In this document: positions 49,380-62,319 of the stretch, one piece after another
How positions within the stretch are numbered: the stretch's first letter is position 1
Layout: each line of letters begins with the position of its first letter
Assembly: GCF_949987515.2 (NCBI RefSeq)
Contig: NC_082694.2
Location: 62,432,080 to 62,496,079 of the forward strand
Source of the DNA: Delphinus delphis
Taxonomy: Eukaryota > Chordata > Mammalia > Artiodactyla > Delphinidae
Direction: 5' to 3'
DNA length: 64,000 nt
Notes under the pieces: model-generated
Seen by the model: the letters and a program-made list of their open reading frames with translations, nothing else
Told to the model about the DNA's origin: nothing
Databases searched by the model: none
Position numbers and translations under genes: made by a program

Positions 49380-50790
49380 TGCAGTTTTTTTCCACAATGT
49401 CTAGCATATAATAAAAAAATTTGTAAGACATTTAATGAAGCATGAAAATAGGACCCATGATCAAGAAAGAAGAAAGTTAGTGGGAGCAGACCCAGAATTG
49501 ATATAGATGTTTTAGGTATCTGTATTGATAAATTCAGATATACACTTATCCTTACACTGTCAATTGATTTTGAAGTATGAGTCAAGTTAATTCAATAGAA
49601 AGTGTTTTTTTTTTAACAATTGGTGTTGGAAAAATTCAATATTTATATGTAAAAAATGAATAAATATAACTTTACCTATATCACTTCACATATAAAATGG
49701 ATGAATCATAGTCCTAAATATAATATAGCAAGAAACAAAGTCTAAAAAAATATATAAGGAGACTACCTTAGTGACTTTGCAATAAGGAAAGATTTCTTAG
49801 AACCAATAACTTTAAACATAGAAATATATATATTTTGACTTCAAAGAAAAGGCAAAATGAGTAAAAAAGTTATAGAGTAGAAAAATATTCACAACAGATG
49901 AATACACAGCTCATACAATTCAGAATACAAACCAATTCATATCCAAAATATTTCAGGGACAATCAACACATAGTAAGAAGCTAAAAAATATTATAAACAT
50001 GGGCAAAAGATGCTCACTTTATTTGTCATCAGAAAATTCATTTTGCAACTACAATGTGTTACCAAGTCACATACAATAGAATGGTTAAAATGAAAAAGAT
50101 TGACATCAAGCATTGGTGAAACGTGTAGCAATTAAAACACCTACACATTGCTAGTGGACATGTAAAATGATATGATTACTTTTTACAACTATTTTTCAGT
50201 TTCCCCCAAAGCTAAGTAAATATTAACCTCTGAGACAGGCTTTCAACTCCTAACTGTCTATTTTAGTTATGTCCAAAAAACCAAACCAAGAAACAAAAAT
50301 GACTTGTATAGAAATGTTTAAAGCAGATTTACTCATAAACCAAACACCGAAATAACCCAAATATCCATCAACCATCCAGGTGAATGTAAAAACAAATTGT
50401 GGTATGCTTTAGCCATGGAATACTACTACATCAATAAAAATTTAACAGAAATGAAAACACACTGTGATATGTATTATCACAAAAAGATTATGTTGAATAA
50501 AGAAGCCAGACACAAAAGAGTACATATTATATTTTTTGGTTTACATGAATTTTTTGAACAGAGAAAACAGACTAATAAATGGGAACAGAAATCAGAATTT
50601 TTTTGGCCCTATGTGGAGTAGGAATTTGCTAGAGGGGAACTGAAGGGGGTTCATTCTAAGGTGAGGGAAATATTCAGCCTTGAACAGGGTAGTGGATGTC
50701 TGGAGGTATGCATGTATCAAAACTCACTGAATTGTACAGTTTAATCTGTGAGCATTTCAGTATATATAAATTTTACCTCAGAGGGAAAAC
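49380..50790 (+). mobile_element. Ancient L1M, leader joined to ORF2 3' end (copy 2)
   Basis: It starts with a second copy of the leader segment (49380-49520, parallel to 48311-48442) and then jumps to the ORF2 C-terminal region. Cues there are 'gggcaaaagatgctcacttt', 'gaataacccaaatatccatc'-like wording around 50350 and 'ccatggaatactactacatc'. It ends in an old 3' UTR near 50790. Most of ORF1 and ORF2 is missing. Confidence 0.65.
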
Positions 50791-52929
50791 ATATGAGGAG
50801 ATTTAGAGTAACTACAATAATACTGCTGAAGAGAGTTTAATGGCTCTTTTGGCATAAAGTCAGCTCTAGGCGTACTCCAGTCTCACCATCCCACATCTTG
50901 ATTGCTGTATTTAATTTTAGACACCAAATTTATAATGTATACCAACATGTGAATTTATAGAGGATTATAGAGGAGGAAGATGGTTCTTAAACTATCATTC
51001 TGGAAGAAAAGAAGAAATAAGTGAAAATGCTTAGCATGGAAAATAGAATATACCTTGGTAAAGGCCTAGTAAATGTTTCCAAACAATTGAAAAATAGTCA
51101 CATGAAGGAGGAACTAGATTTGTTATGTATGAGACTGAGAGATGCAGCCATAAATTGATGGCACTCAAGGGTGACAAGTTTTTACTTTTTATCCATGCAA
51201 TCATGAAATCAATCTGAATATAATTTTTTGTAATAGAATGAAGCTGGCATATCTTTTTGTTTCTGGTTGTATTCAAGGAAAAGAAGCAGCATTATTATTA
51301 TTATTTTTAGCTGCACCAAAGGCAAAGGTGTATCCTAGCTTCATTACAGGACCTGGCTTCAGAGTCAACATAAAAACACAAAAGTCCCATAAATTTAGTA
51401 ACAATACCCCCCACCCCCACCAAAAAATGGAAACCTAAAAGGGCAGAGAAAAAGCTCCTAGGCCAGGAAGCCCAGCTCATGGCACCAGGACTGGCTGCAG
51501 CCTCCCCTCCAGCCAATGCTGGAAGGTTGGGAGGGTGGGGTTCTGACTTGTCTTTGAGAGCACTAGGAAGCCATTGAAATGATAGGAGCAGCATAATGAA
51601 CATAATAGATTTTGCATTTTAAGGCTATGCCAATTACTCAAGCGAGATAGTTTGTTAATTTGAACTATATGGTGGTAGAGGAGATTAAAAAATGGACAGA
51701 TTAAAGATATTTATTAGGTAATATAAAGAGAAAATCCTCCATTTGATTATAGGAGTGAAGGAAAGGATCAAGTCAAGAATCACTCCTAGATTTTTGGCTT
51801 GTGATATTGGGTGGAAAGGTAAGATTGGCTGTAACATTTCAAAATATAGATCTGTTTACAAGTTTAATGTTATATTATTTATGAAACAAAAATATATTCA
51901 TATATGTCTCCAGATTTTATGGTGACTATCTATATATGTTATACATTAAATGAACCAACATTTAAAAAAAATTTATTTTGTTGAGAGAATCTTCATGTCT
52001 CACCTGTGTACAGAGCATATCAAATAAATTGTTGGAACACTTCACTTCAAAAAGTTGTACCCTTAAAGTGGTTCAGGAAAACCTCAACTATAAAAAGTTT
52101 CACCAATTGCAAAAGCAAATAAAGACAAAGTAAGTATCTTTGATTTCAAGAATTGATTTTGATATCTGCAGTAGTTTTCGTTCAAGGGCTCAAAAAAATG
52201 TGTACAGGGAACAACTATAACTCATTGATTTCTTACAGTCCATTGTAAGATAGATCACAAAAGCATGTATTATTGCTTTTAATTAGATGGACTTGTAAAA
52301 ACAGTGTCAAAGAAAAATAGTGTAATACAATATTTTGGATAAAAATTTAGAAATCTTGGCTTTGGATACTGCTTTGTCTGAAAATAGTTACAAGATGTTG
52401 GTCAAATCTCACAATTCTTGGTCTTTTTTCTGCACTTATAAAAGTAGATAATTAGGCTAAATTAATTCTGACACATGTCCTGAATTCCCAATCCTATGAT
52501 TATAAAAGACTGTAACTTCTGATCATATGATTTAGGATAATTTTCAATATGATGGCATGATAACAGCAGCTGGTCTTTTGGGCGATGAGTGCAATTAATC
52601 CCTTTGGACAGAAGTAATAGCTGGAAGTGGCTCTGGGACTCCTTCACTAACATGCACATAGACACATTCTGGCTTGTAGATTTGTCTATTCTAGTTTTCC
52701 AAAGCTAATGGCAGTTGGTCCGTATTCTAGAGTTTGCCACCAACTCTCCTATATCTTCAGCCAGAGGTTTCATAAACTTGTGTGTACTTCACATGTGTAA
52801 TCAAGCTAGTTACATAGTGTGAATATTAAATAAGAGACACTGTAATAAGTTTATTCCATGCAGTAATTTATATTGCATCATAAATTTGAGGGGTATCTTA
52901 ATTTTCAGATATAGTTTTTATTTTCAAAT
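50791..52929. other. Mostly anonymous sequence, possible ancient repeat
   Basis: No gene found. The segment about 51530-51830 ('atcactcctagatttttggc') resembles a widely dispersed ancient mammalian repeat that I cannot name. The rest is unassigned. Confidence 0.4.
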
Positions 52930-53110
52930 TCAAATTCACTCACTCACTTATTTACTTATCTACTTATCCATTCTATACACATTCATTGAGTGCTTGCTGT
53001 GTACCAGGAAAGATTCTAGACACTGTAGGACAGAAGAGAACAAAAGAGAACAAAAAAATATTCATGGAACTTACGTGATAATGAAAAGAGAAAGGAACTG
53101 TCAAAATAAG
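52930..53110 (-). repeat. L2 LINE 3' end relic
   Basis: The reverse complement of the L2 3' end: 'ttcactcactcacttattta', 'cattcattgagtgcttgctg', 'tgtaccaggaaagattctag', 'acactgtaggacagaagaga', then 'ttcatggaacttacgtgata'. This fits L2 'attgagcrcctactatgtgccaggcactgttctaggcgctg' read in reverse. Confidence 0.75.
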
Positions 53111-55394
53111 TGCACATATATGTATGTTTATATTTGTATGTGTCTATATGTTTATACATATCAGATATCTCTGGGATAAAATAGAGCAGTGAAAATGTCC
53201 TTCTTTTCCCACTAAAGGATTCATTCTGCTTTAGATTTAACCAGAAAGTTAAAGATGAGAAACTCATATGGCATATTGCTTGAAAAGAGTGAGCCAATTA
53301 ATTTATAAAATATCTTTACATTTTAAAATTACATAGCTTACCTGACATTCTGAAATGAGCCTAGACACACATTCACAAATTCCAGTATTATTTACCATAT
53401 AGAACTTACACAGACCAAGTACTATCTATTAATAGTATTCAACATATAAGAATTCTCTTGCTAATAATAGCCAGGAGGTCTGTTGATAGCATGTTTGCGT
53501 TTGTTCTGTTTTAGCTGAGATGTCCCCACTAAAGATGTAGAGTAGATTTCAGGATGCTGCCATCTCCTTCCAAGCATACCTAATAATTTTTGATTGCTTG
53601 TATGTTACTTGTACTCGAGTTGATGCTATCTTTTTGGAAAAATGAGTTTGCTACTTCTTCTGCTGCTAAGCTGATTCAGTGATGACTGATCACCTAACTT
53701 AATTAGGGATGTGATGTGCTGAGACTGGGTTTCTTCTTTGATGAGGCTTACTTTACCTCTAGGTTACCACTTGCCTTCCAGGATTTTCACCTGAAATCTT
53801 GATATATTCTTTGTGATCCCTTCCTCTGACAGGTTTAGATCTCTTTTATTTCCCCATGCTTCTGAAATCTTCACTCTATTTTCCCAACATTGTATGCATG
53901 CGTTTTCACTCTGACTCCATGTAATTCCAAAATAAGGGAAATGCCCTGAGTGCCAAAGTGACCATATGCTTAAAGCTCCTTGTCTCCACCAAAAGCTCTG
54001 CTGAATATTTGGTCCCTGAGACAACTGATCTTTCTTACAAATGTACTTACTGTTCTTGTTATGTTTGAGTCTTTTGCTCATTACCTCATCCTACCTCTAA
54101 GTAGAAGTTCTAATTTGCTTGATTATCAAATGAGGCAACATTCTTCATTATTTAAAAGTTTGCAAGAATTCTAAAAATACTGTGTCTAAATAATGTAGTT
54201 TTTAAATGTAGTTTCTAAACGTTTATAAGAAATCACATTATCTATTTTGTAAACACTGATAGTAAGCCATATTTCTATAGAAATTAATTTTACATCGAAA
54301 AATTTATGTTGATGTAGTACTTCAGTGTAACACTATGAGTGTTAACTGATCATCTAAGATTTCTCAATTGTTTTCACTACTACAGAGGAGGCAGGAATGG
54401 AACAGATAGTTGGTCTCCAATGGGTCTACAATTTGAAGAAGTAGGAAAAAGGTTGAGCATAGTTTGGTAATTGCTTTGTTTTAGATCAGTTGGGACATTT
54501 GGAGATACGCATCTCATTATCAGGAGAGAGAAAACAGGAATAAAGAGAGAGATTTGGTGGCCTTATTCTTAGAGGTGATAGATTAAACTTTTAAAACTAA
54601 AGAGATAACCCAAAAGGAAATGCAGCATTTAAAGAGAAAAATCTGGAGGTAGAAGCTTAAGATATCTTTTATATTAAATAATAATGACACTATGTGTTAA
54701 ATATTTCACTCCTTCAAGTTATTCTGGAAGATCTGTTTAACAAATATTGAAATCACAGACTCTAAGTTCTTTTAATTGAGACTCTATTCAATCTGTATGT
54801 TACTTGTCTATTATATCATTTTACTTATTATGGCTCTGACATATATCTTAGTCACTATTAGGGTACAGTTAGGAATAATTAGCATACAATATTAAATTAT
54901 ACACTCAGAATGTATTATAGTCCCATTTAATCACACACACACATCTTGCATATGTTTTGTTAGAATGGTTTTAAAATTTATATTTTGTACTTTTGTGAAT
55001 TACTTCTACTTCCATTTATATTTCTGACTGCTTGTTATAGGAAAATGTTCTACTAATTGTTTTTACATATATTTGCCTTGACTTTAGTTGACTATTCCTA
55101 TTATTTTTGGTTGATTTTTTTTTTAGGGTTTTCAAAGCGTGTAATTATGTCATCTCCAGATGGTCAAAATTTTATCTTCATTCTATTCATTGTTAAAACT
55201 CTTATTTCTGTTTCAAGTCCTACTGGATTGATTAAAAACAAAATTACATAATCATATAGCAGCAGGCATTTTTATGGTTCTTATGATTTCAGTAGAAATA
55301 CTTTCATTGTTTTACCATTAAAAGTATTTTGCTTTATGACTTGAGCCTTAATCTTTCTAATGCTTTAAAGTTTATACTATGCCTTAAGATTTCC

Positions 55395-55396
<2 letters not shown>
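53111..55396. other. Anonymous sequence
   Basis: 2.3 kb with no recognised gene or repeat, apart from a TATATG-rich patch at 53113-53162. Confidence 0.4.
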
Positions 55397-55464
<68 letters not shown>

Positions 55465-55465
55465 G
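55397..55465. repeat. (GT)30 microsatellite
   Basis: Sixty nt of uninterrupted GT (55397-55456) followed by atgtatgtg. A pure tract of this length is normally highly polymorphic. Confidence 0.98.
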
Positions 55466-55757
55466 TTTTCAATTATGAATGGGTATTGAATTTGAATTTT
55501 TTTTGATGTTCTTTAGAATCATGATAATCATATGATTTTTTTCCTTCTTTGTATATCAGTTAACACAATGATATGCACTATTTGCATATTGTTTAGGTCT
55601 ACCTGAGATAACCAGTAAAATATGCTTCTAAGCTTTTCTTCTCCTGGAAAATGTTCTGACAGGTTCCATAATGGAATTGACCCATTATGGCTAAATTCCA
55701 GAGGATTTCAGAAAGAAGGAGCTAGCTTCTTGTGGGTGGAGGTCAGATATATTCTCT

Positions 55758-55965
55758 CTCTTTTTTTTTTTGGTGGTACACGGGCCTCTCACTGTTGCGG
55801 CCTCTCCCACCGCGGAGCACAGGCTCCGGACGCGCAGGCTCAGCGGCCATGGCTCACGGGCCCAGCCGGTCCGCGGCATGTGGGATCCTCCCAGACCAGG
55901 GCATGAACCTGTGTCCCCTGCATCAGCAGGCGGACTCTCAACCACTGCGCCACCAGGGAAGCCCC
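55758..55965 (-). mobile_element. CHR-type SINE (tRNA-derived), minus strand
   Basis: In the sense direction it starts GGGGCTTCCCTGGTGGCGCA and ends in a poly(A) (poly-T at 55761-55771 on +). A tRNA-related head with A and B boxes is followed by a CpG-rich tRNA-unrelated body (for example CCGCGGACCGGCTGGGCC). A short flanking repeat tattctct (55750-55757 and 55966-55973) is a plausible TSD. This SINE class is typical of cetaceans and relatives. The many intact CpGs suggest a young insertion. Confidence 0.9.
55899..55953 (-). promoter_or_regulatory. SINE Pol III A and B boxes
   Basis: The A box GTGGCGCAGTGG lies at 55942-55953 (minus strand) and the B box GGTTCATGCCC at 55899-55909. The spacing of about 32 nt is tRNA-like. 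The B box departs from the GGTTCGANTCC consensus at several positions, which is common in these SINEs. Confidence 0.75.
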
Positions 55966-55973
55966 TATTCTCT

Positions 55974-57689
55974 TTTAACTTAAGTGTATTAGTTCAGATT
56001 CAGTCAGAAAATACACAGGCTCTAGATTTAAGGACAATGAGCCCACCAAAAGATAAGAAATAGCAAGAAATTTTCATCTCTAAGGCTAGAGGGGAAAGAG
56101 TAAATTATGTAACTAGATCCCAGGAGCTGCTGTCAACAGGTGGAAGCTAGAAATGTATTAGCTTCTCTTGGTTGGAGCTGAGATCACCGAAGGTAAAAGC
56201 TGTCTAGTAGAGATTCTGCTGCTCTAAGAGAAAGAAAAGAAGGAAAATATACCATCTTTCCCCACCTCCTAACTTTGTATTCTGCTAGAGACTCTCTTTG
56301 ACTGAAACTTCTTAAAAGCCAGTAGGCAAGAGATTATGGGAAATATACTTTTCTGCAATATAGAGCAGGACAGGAAAGGGCTGAGAATGGATCTGAGAGC
56401 AAATAGGAAGATAACCAGAAAACCCTGTGGATAAATGCTACCATCTTTTATTTGAGGGGAAATTTAGGAACAGCTACAGAATAATAACTGTCACAATCAA
56501 AAGGGTTCAAAAATTCATCTGTCAGTGCACAGTTCTAACTTTTACTTCAAATTAAGTATTACCTTGTTTGAGATTCCAGAAAACGGTATCATACCTCTAA
56601 TTATATATGAGTTTATGATGCTAAACAACTAATTGTGCATTCATTTTATTTAATGATGCTAAACCACTGATTGTGTATTCATTTTATTTAATAATAGAAT
56701 TGTCTAAAGTACTTGTATAATTTGTTTCTTCTCTCAGTAGCGAGAAATGTCAAGCAATATCAATTTGAAATCAGGCACTTGAAATTATGCGATAAATTAA
56801 TTGGCATTAGAAGTTTGATTTCCTACCCCCAAATGAACATATTATTTGAGCAATTTAAAACTCAATTGAAATTGTTTTGAGAAGTCAGGCTTGCAACCTA
56901 TTATGGTCTCCCAGAAGCCTTACTTATAGTTTTAGAGATGCCACGGGGGCAACTGGAAAAGATAAGTTTACTTCTCCTGAGCCAGTATCAATAGCATGGG
57001 ACCTCAAGATGCTTGTCACAGAGGGAGGTCAGTGACTCCTGTAATGGGTCACTCTGACATGCTGAGTGACACTGAGGCTGTTTTTTAAGTCTTAAACTAG
57101 TTTGAATGTAGCCTTCATAGCTTTAATTGATAAATTGATATGTACAATTAAAACACTCTTTTGACCATATAGAAAGAGAAAAACGCTTAATATAAACCTG
57201 TTTGTTTTTTTCTTTAAAGTTTACTAACAACAGTGATTGAAAATCAACTCTGTAACATGTGAAGTGCTTCATTAACACCACCCCCCCCAAAAAAAGAAAG
57301 CAAAAAAATCCTCCATTTGTCAGAAATATGTATATAATGATTAAAAATGAGAAGCGACTCTATTGGATTTCATTTGGCAGAAATGATACCTATAGTTATC
57401 AAAAGTGTCTTTTCATAGGGAAGGGACACAACATACAAAGAAAATCAATTCTAGTATGTGTAATAACCAGTGTTTCTATCCAGGGCTATCTTCATATACA
57501 AGTAGAGTCGTCAACTGTCTATGGCCCTAATTTGAAGCATTTCCTAGGAATATCTTGACTATTGGAAGATTTGATTTCATTAACCTAGATTTAAACATTC
57601 TCATAGCATATGCTTTTTTTTTTTAAGTGGGAAAAGAAAGGAAGAAAATCAATTAGTACTTCCAGCTGAGTTTTCTGATATTTATAATA
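55974..57689. other. Anonymous sequence with a 38-bp tandem duplication
   Basis: Two 38-bp units (56615-56652 and 56653-56690) begin atgatgctaaac and end attcattttattta, with a few differences. A C-run/A-run joint is at about 57282-57298. No gene recognised. Confidence 0.5.
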
Positions 57690-57778
57690 CATGTTTATTG
57701 AACATATATTTCTATGAGACCATTTTCTAAATTGTTTTGGGTGTTATTTTATTTAATCATCAAAAAACCTTTATGAAG
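57690..57778 (-). repeat. MIR SINE, left part (split by L1)
   Basis: The reverse complement of MIR: 'atgtttattgaacatatatt', 'ggtgttattttatttaatca', 'caaaaaacctttatgaag'. It continues at 58235 after the L1 insertion. Confidence 0.6.
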
Positions 57779-58217
57779 ACAAATACCGTATACTAACACA
57801 TATATATGGAATTTAAGAAAAAAAAATGTCATGAAGAACCTAGGGGTAAGGCAGGAATAAAGATGCAGACCTACTAGAGAATGGACTTGAGGTTATGGGG
57901 AGGGGGAAGGGTGAGCTGTGACAGGGCGAGAGAGAGTCATGGACATATACACACTAACAAACGTAGTAAGGTAGATAGCTAGTGGGAAGCAGCCGCATGG
58001 CACAGGGATATTGGCTCGGTGCTTTGTGACAGCCTGGAGGGGTGGGATAGGGAGGGTGGGAGGGAGGGAGACGCAAGAGGGAAGACATATGGGAACATAT
58101 GTATATGTATAACTGATTCACTTTGTTATAAAGCAGAAACTAACCATTGTAAAGCAGTTATACCCCAATAAAGATGTTAAAAAAAAAAAAAAGTATATGC
58201 TCAAGAATTAAAAAAAA
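57779..58217 (+). mobile_element. 5'-truncated L1 with double poly(A) tail
   Basis: About 439 bp from the very end of ORF2 ('gtatactaacacatatatat') through the L1 3' UTR. It is flanked by a 17-bp duplication aaaaaacctttatgaag (57762-57778 and 58218-58234). The tail is A14 (58179-58192), then 17 nt of non-L1 sequence (58193-58209), then another A-run (58210-58223). The extra segment looks like a short 3' transduction. It inserted into a MIR. Confidence 0.9.
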
Positions 58218-58234
58218 AAAAAACCTTTATGAAG

Positions 58235-58370
58235 GAATGAAGTAGTTACATATACCACTGCAATCTACTGATGATTACAGAGTTCAATTAGTTTACCCAT
58301 TGTCATACTTCCAAGAAATGGTGGAGTATATATTCAAACCCAATCTGTCTGAGTTCAGGACATAATGATT
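58235..58370 (-). repeat. MIR SINE, right part
   Basis: It continues the MIR of 57690-57778: 'agttcaattagtttacccat', 'tgtcatacttccaagaaatg', 'tattcaaacccaatctgtct'. This resembles the reversed MIR tRNA-like head. Confidence 0.6.
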
Positions 58371-58867
58371 TAAACATATAAAAAGAATTCTTCAAATAAT
58401 TCTGCATTTGTAAGGGAAGGGAGGATTAACAAGACTCAATAACTTATAGAATGAAAATCCAGCTATTTATTGGAAGAATCAGAGTTGAAATCTAGATTTT
58501 TCTCCATACTATGCCATTCTACTCTTTGAAATTGTAACAGACAAAATACTCAACATCTTAGTGTATAGGAAACAGAAAGTTTAAATACAGAAGCCTCTGA
58601 AAGGAGAGGGACTGTTAAGTCTGTAAGGATCCAAATAAACACATTCTGCATCTTCAAAGATAACTCTGATTTCACATATTTGTGAACGTTTAATTCTAAC
58701 TGAAGCAAATTTACATTCCTCAAAACTCTGAAAACCAAATCTGAATTTCTCAATGTGCTTAGATCAACCTACTTAATTTACACTATTTCTCAGCCTTGAA
58801 GTTGAAATACCAAAGGGTAAACATACTACATACAATAGTATCATCATTATTAGCAGCAGCAGCAGCA
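58371..58867. other. Anonymous sequence
   Basis: No gene recognised. A short (AGC)n run lies at 58855-58866. Confidence 0.4.
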
Positions 58868-59098
58868 AAGTAACATATTGAATAGTTGCTCTGGGACAGG
58901 CGCTTTCTTACTGCTTATAAGCATGAGTTTATTTAATATGTGATGCAATATAGTAACAAATTATTCCCATTGTGTAGGTGAGGAAACAAGCTGAAACTTG
59001 CTAATTAACATTTCCAAGATCACACAGCTAGAAAGTGCTAGAGCTGGCATCTGATTGTATATTGTCGAACTACAATGTTCACACTCAACTGCTAAGTA
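58868..59098 (-). repeat. MIR SINE
   Basis: A clear reverse-complement MIR: 'cccattgtgtaggtgaggaa', 'catttccaagatcacacagc', 'tagaaagtgctagagctggc'. Confidence 0.8.
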
Positions 59099-61959
59099 AT
59101 GATTGTGCTAATCTAGTTAACAAAAGTTCAATACATGATTACATATAATTAGTTTATTAAATATCCTAGGATATATGAAATAACCAGAAATATTTTAGTG
59201 ATATATATATAGAGAGAATAATCCAACTGTGTAAAGTGGAATGAGGACTCTTAGATGATATAATGATGATAATTGTTTCTCCACTACTCAGTGACTAATA
59301 CTCATAAATTATAAACTAGTGCAAAATCTGGTTGAATATTTCCATAACTACAACAAAGATTTTGCAAAAGTTTCACCGTTGTGTGCTTCACACAAGAGTA
59401 TTTTCCTCTGAGAAGTAAAAGGCTCTTTGTATGACTTATGTAATTGTCACTTGAAAGTGTTTTTTTCTTTCCTGAGCCCTCTGCTGTTAACCTCCTTTTA
59501 AAAGAAAATAATAAACATAAAAAGTCATTCTCCAGTCATTGAGGGATTTTGGATAAGTACTTCTATAATATTTCAAGATGGCAAAATGCCTTTAAAAATT
59601 GACACGATGTATATCTAACCCATCAACAGTAAAACCGGGGATAGAGTATATTGCTGTACAGTGAAACTCATTTTTTTGATCCAATTATCTGCACTTCCCA
59701 TGACCGTTATACCTGTCAACCATGTTCATACAAAATTGCTGAAGGTCAGTGCCTCTAATATTAAGTTCTATCATACAGAGCTTGAGTTAAATGACTTCAG
59801 AAGAAGCTGACAGATTGTGAATAAGAATAGGTTGTCATTTTGCCAATAAAAGTTGGTATAGACGACTAAACTAATGTCACTATTCACTACTGAGTTAAGG
59901 TCAGGCTCTAATGACTCTCCCCATGACAATCAAAAAGGCCTTTTGGCATAAGATATCACACATATTAATCTAACTCAAGGGGACTGAACACAATGGATAT
60001 GTTTCCAGTGCATAACAACAACCCTCAAGTAATGATGGAAATACTTGCAGGTTGACAAGTGTCACACTGAGCAGGAAAATAATAATTCTACATAGGTTTC
60101 TCTTTTTCTTTATCATAAAGGCTATGGTTGTATTTTATTAAGTGTGAGCTTCTACCATGATTATTACCATTAGTCTTTGAAAAGGCATTTGCACAGGCCA
60201 CCTTTGAAGGCCCCTAGTCATTTTCCCTCATCTTATTAAACCTATGGTCCAGATAGCAAGCTGTTGTTCTCTGCCCCACCAGGACAAATGTTGTAGTCAA
60301 TTCAATTGTTTCTAACAGGTTTTAAACATCCTGGATAGTATTTGTGTTAAAGCACATAAAATGGAGCTCACAGCTTAAGCTTTTCTATGTTCTGTTTGAA
60401 AGGAGGGCCTGGGACAGACAGTCCAGATTGGACTGTGCCAAGTTATCTAACTCATGGTGAACCTCAGAGTAGGAAAAAAAAGTCTCCTTTTTGGTGATAG
60501 GAGTAATCAAATCAAGAAAGTAAGTTCATCCTCAGAAGGATCATCTCCAAAATATTTTCTTAGGTAATATTTCTTCTTGGGTATAAAGTTTTCTAGGGCT
60601 GTGATTTCTATCTTGGATCCTGGCCAAGGCAATAGGATAAACTGAGAGGAAGTAGAAAGGAAAAAAAATAAAGGCACGTAAATTTGATCTATTTTTGTGG
60701 TTCTCTGCCTTAATAGGCATTCCTTTTTGAACAGGAGATTTGTAGATGAGAAAAATTGAGATCCGCTCTCCTTTTCCTAACTTCTGCCATACTTCCACAC
60801 TGCTGATATGCAAAACCTATCTGACAAACACATCACAGTTCCTGGAAGATGAATTAGAAATTACATGTTCCTATATTGAAGGCATGCAGTAATTTATCCT
60901 TAACTTCTACAGCTTATTTAACCAAATGCTTTTGCTCTAAATCAAATTCAATACTGTGGATGTCATAAAGGTGTATAAATATTCCACAGCCACTAATGGT
61001 CCTCTGAAATAAGCATATTCTATCATCACTCGAGACCTCAGTCATATAGTATATTTTGCAATACTTTCGAAGTTAAATATTTGAGACGATCTAACTTCTT
61101 CACACTCACAGTACATGTTATCATTTCTTTTATTCATTTTTTGTTACTGTTGAAGAAACGTCTGTGTTAGTTAGATAATATGGCAGGGATTTATAACTCT
61201 TTCCACACGTTTAGTTTCTGTCTACATAGTATATGGACAGTCAGTAAAGGCAGTCTCGAAAATTCATTTATAAGTTGGTTGTCTAGAAGTTAATTTTCCC
61301 ATATAATCAATGTAACAAATTTTGGTTCTCCAGTTGGATTTTACTAATGTAAATTCTATATCCTGTGATCAGTGACATTAAAATGTACAGGAGAATGAAA
61401 AAGGGGAGAGATCCACTTTGCCTTGAATAAACACAAAATAGAATTTTGAAAACAGAGAACTGTGATTATGGTAATTCATTCTGTTCCTTTAAGGACTTTA
61501 CCCTCATCTCTTCAAAGCCATTTTCCCAGACCCGTACATACTACTATACTGCCACAGCCTGCCCTATATTAACCCCATTCTTTTGCATTATGCTTCCCCC
61601 TCCAATTTGAAATCTCTATCCTCCTCAATCAGGACATTTTGTCTTTTTAAGAAGAATAATTCAGCAAAGGGATGAAAGAAGTCAAATTCACTTCAGTTAG
61701 GCTGTGAAGGATGCATAGATATAAACTACTTTAAAGAAGATACTGTACTCTCTCATTCTTTTATTGTCTTCTACTTAGGATAGTACTTAGATAGTACTTA
61801 GCATGTATTCATTTTTTAATACATAAAAATATTTATACTATAATAAAATGCATTAATCTCAAATAATATCTATTATCTAATAACAATGATGTTTTTATAG
61901 ATTCCTGCCTTAAACTGGTTTCTCATTTTTAAAGAAGTTGGCTTATTTAAGTTAAGGGG
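59099..61959. other. Anonymous sequence, low visible repeat content
   Basis: 2.9 kb with no recognised transposon or gene. The 90-codon minus-strand frame at 60541-60813 has no recognisable domain. This could be single-copy conserved non-coding DNA or simply ancient sequence; I cannot tell without alignment. Confidence 0.45.
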
Positions 61960-62180
61960 ACTATCATATATTGAGCACCTCATATGTCCTAGGCACATTA
62001 GATGTTTTATATAAATTTTCCCAAATTAAAGTAAAATCTATGGAGTAAATATAATTCTAGTTTTTAGATTAGGAAACTAAGGCTTTGTGAGTTTAAGGAA
62101 TTACGCCAAGAGGGTCACTATTAGATTTGGCATTCCAACCTAGTTCTGTCTGACTTCAAATCCTATACTCTTTCTGTTAA
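61960..62180 (-). repeat. MIR SINE
   Basis: Reverse-complement MIR order: 'attgagcacctcatatgtcc', 'taggcacattagatgtttta', 'gattaggaaactaaggcttt', 'ccaagagggtcactattaga', 'cctagttctgtctgacttca'. Confidence 0.75.
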
Positions 62181-62319
62181 AAGAAGTTGAAAAAGGAAAT
62201 TGTGTTAATAGCTAAAATTATGGTAAATGTAGCAAAATGAAAATAAAGATTTCAGAAAATGTAGAAGAGTGTTGTTGATGGGTTTTTTTGTTTGTTTGTG
62301 GTGGGACCATTCAAGACTT

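Noticed and set aside
55899..55953. A possible tRNA gene from A/B boxes
   Set aside because: No cloverleaf can be completed, and the boxes belong to a SINE with poly(A) and a tRNA-unrelated body.
55622..56063. Several overlapping frames of 83-97 codons
   Set aside because: They lie on and around the CHR SINE; the GC-rich SINE body lacks stops. No host gene is supported.
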